The notes under the pieces were generated by a model. It had not been told where the DNA came from and did no database searches. It was given only the letters and a program-made list of their open reading frames with translations. A stretch of DNA of 39,497 nt from an uncultured Propionibacteriaceae bacterium (GTDB lineage: Bacteria; Actinomycetota; Actinomycetes; Propionibacteriales; Propionibacteriaceae), in contig CADCUO010000041.1 of NCBI GenBank assembly GCA_902805915.1, positions 1 to 39,497 of the forward strand, written 5' to 3'. Shown here in pieces: positions 38,388 to 39,497 of the stretch. How positions within the stretch are numbered: the first letter of the stretch is position 1; each line of letters begins with the position of its first letter. The translations under genes and the position numbers were made by a program.

Positions 38388-38900
38388 TCAGCCCCGGAAC
38401 GGCTCGACCTTGACCACGGTGACATTGATCGGCTTCCCGTTCGGCGCCTGGTAGCTGACGGCGTCGCCTTTCCGCTTGCCGAGGATGGCGGCGCCCAGCG
38501 GTGACTGGGGGCTGTACACATTGGTCTCGTCCACTGCCTCGTCGAGCCCGAGCAGCTCCCGGGAACCAAGCAGGAAGGTGTCGGTGTCGGACTCGTCCCC
38601 GTCGAACGCGATGGTTACCTTGGTGCCGGGTGCGACTTCGTCGGCGTTCTCGGGTGCCTGCCCGACTTGGGCTCGCCGCAACATGTCCGCCAGCTGCCGG
38701 ATGCGGGCCTCCTGCTTGCCCTGCTCCTCGCGGGCCGCGTGGTAGCCGCCGTTCTCCTTCAGGTCACCCTCGTCGCGGGCAGCCGCGATCTTTCCGGTGA
38801 TGTCGGCGCGACCGGGTCCCGAGAGGTACTCAAGCTCCTCTTGGAGCCTGTCATAAGCCTCTTGGGTCAGCCAGATCGCTTGCGCGGTGTTTTCGGACAT
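38388..38900 (-). CDS. greA: Transcription elongation factor GreA
   Basis: WLTQEAYDRLQEELEYLSGPGRADITGKIAAARDEGDLKENGGYHAAREEQGKQEARIRQL...YSPQSPLGAAILGKRKGDAVSYQAPNG. Confidence 0.96.
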   Translation of the reverse strand: MSENTAQAIWLTQEAYDRLQEELEYLSGPGRADITGKIAAARDEGDLKENGGYHAAREEQGKQEARIRQLADMLRRAQVGQAPENADEVAPGTKVTIAFDGDESDTDTFLLGSRELLGLDEAVDETNVYSPQSPLGAAILGKRKGDAVSYQAPNGKPINVTVVKVEPFRG

Positions 38901-38917
38901 CGGGAAATGTTAGCAAG

Positions 38918-39337
38918 TCAGCCGGATTCGACACAGTTCTTGACCGATGCGGACGTGGCGCGACGCAAGGTTGTCAAGGAAACCGTCACATCGACCAACC
39001 GCTCCGCCGTCGCCTCCACCGCCACGTTCTGCTCTGCTACCCGGTCGAAGTCAACTGACTGCGCGATCAGCAGGCAGCTGACCGGGATGGACGGGTCAGG
39101 GCGGTCGACGGTCATGGTGACATCGATCCGGGTGTCCGAAACCACCCGGAAAGAGGCAACCTGTCCGGACACGACGGGGTCAGAGTGCACACTGGCCGTC
39201 CAGATCAACCAGCCGAGCGAGACCACCGCCAGGGCGCCGACCAACGCGATCCACACGGGCCGAGACAGCCGCGACCTCGGATAGCGCTGCTGCAGGCGTA
39301 CGGCTGGCTCGGTCACCTTCCTATTGTGCGTGCCCAC
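38918..39337 (-). CDS. DUF4307 membrane protein
   Basis: RLQQRYPRSRLSRPVWIALVGALAVVSLGWLIWTASVHSDPVVSGQVASFRVVSDTRIDVTMTVDRPDPSIPVSCLLIAQSVDFDRVAEQNV; between greA and mca. Confidence 0.9.
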   Translation of the reverse strand: MGTHNRKVTEPAVRLQQRYPRSRLSRPVWIALVGALAVVSLGWLIWTASVHSDPVVSGQVASFRVVSDTRIDVTMTVDRPDPSIPVSCLLIAQSVDFDRVAEQNVAVEATAERLVDVTVSLTTLRRATSASVKNCVESG

Positions 39338-39415
39338 TGTCCTGCCTCCCCCGGGCGATCTCGCCGTTGGGGAGTATCCACCGCACTTACGGCGACCGTG
39401 GCAACATTGTCGCTC

Positions 39416-39497
39416 ATGACGCCCCCGCACCTCCTCGCCGAGCCGGTCCGTGTCGACTCCGAAGGTGAGCGCCTCCGGTTGCTGCACGTCCATGCCC
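39416..39497 (+). CDS. mca: Probable mycothiol conjugate amidase Mca (5' end only)
   Basis: MTPPHLLAEPVRVDSEGERLRLLHVHA (continues off window), matching the start of the Mca/MshB LmbE fold (...LLHVHAHPDDE); placement next to greA-DUF4307 supports it. Confidence 0.65.
   Translation, partial: MTPPHLLAEPVRVDSEGERLRLLHVHA

Noticed and set aside
38376-38456. Direct repeat GCCTGGTAGCTG near the greA 3' end
   Set aside because: Only two 12-nt copies about 70 bp apart, one inside greA coding sequence; likely chance.

Overview
High-GC actinobacterial chromosomal window of about 39.5 kb. Gene order looks mycobacterial/propionibacterial: eno-ftsB-DUF501-ppx, and cbs ... metB ... greA-DUF4307-mca. From left to right it contains: (i) the edge of a SulP transporter; (ii) an arsenic/metal locus, cadI/arsI-like <-> arsR-aquaporin-arsC-arsC paralog, with two matching candidate ArsR operators; (iii) a DinB-like/AHSA1/ArsR operon with two matching 16-bp operator-like palindromes; (iv) a disrupted SRPBCC gene; (v) the eno-ftsB-[rbsK]-DUF501-ppx-ACT-def-metallophosphoesterase block; (vi) tRNA-Val(UAC), then a hipBA-type toxin-antitoxin pair and a decayed region (glucose/sorbosone dehydrogenase pseudogene with about six frame changes, histidine-kinase tail remnant); (vii) Bax-inhibitor-1 protein, P450 and cbs; (viii) accessory metabolism (NUDIX, PatB-like C-S lyase, flavin reductase + LLM monooxygenase, M81/MlrC, ABM, epimerase, MsrA, metB); (ix) ung, MFS, AI-2E family, marR-MDR MFS; (x) a leaderless two-gene operon pairing a SHOCT-like/beta-repeat protein with a DUF2089 regulator; (xi) greA, DUF4307 and the start of mca. 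The best candidates for new biology are the DUF2089 pair, whose two proteins share a helical motif, and the ArsC paralog with substituted catalytic residues. All calls come from reading the sequence by eye; no database search was run.
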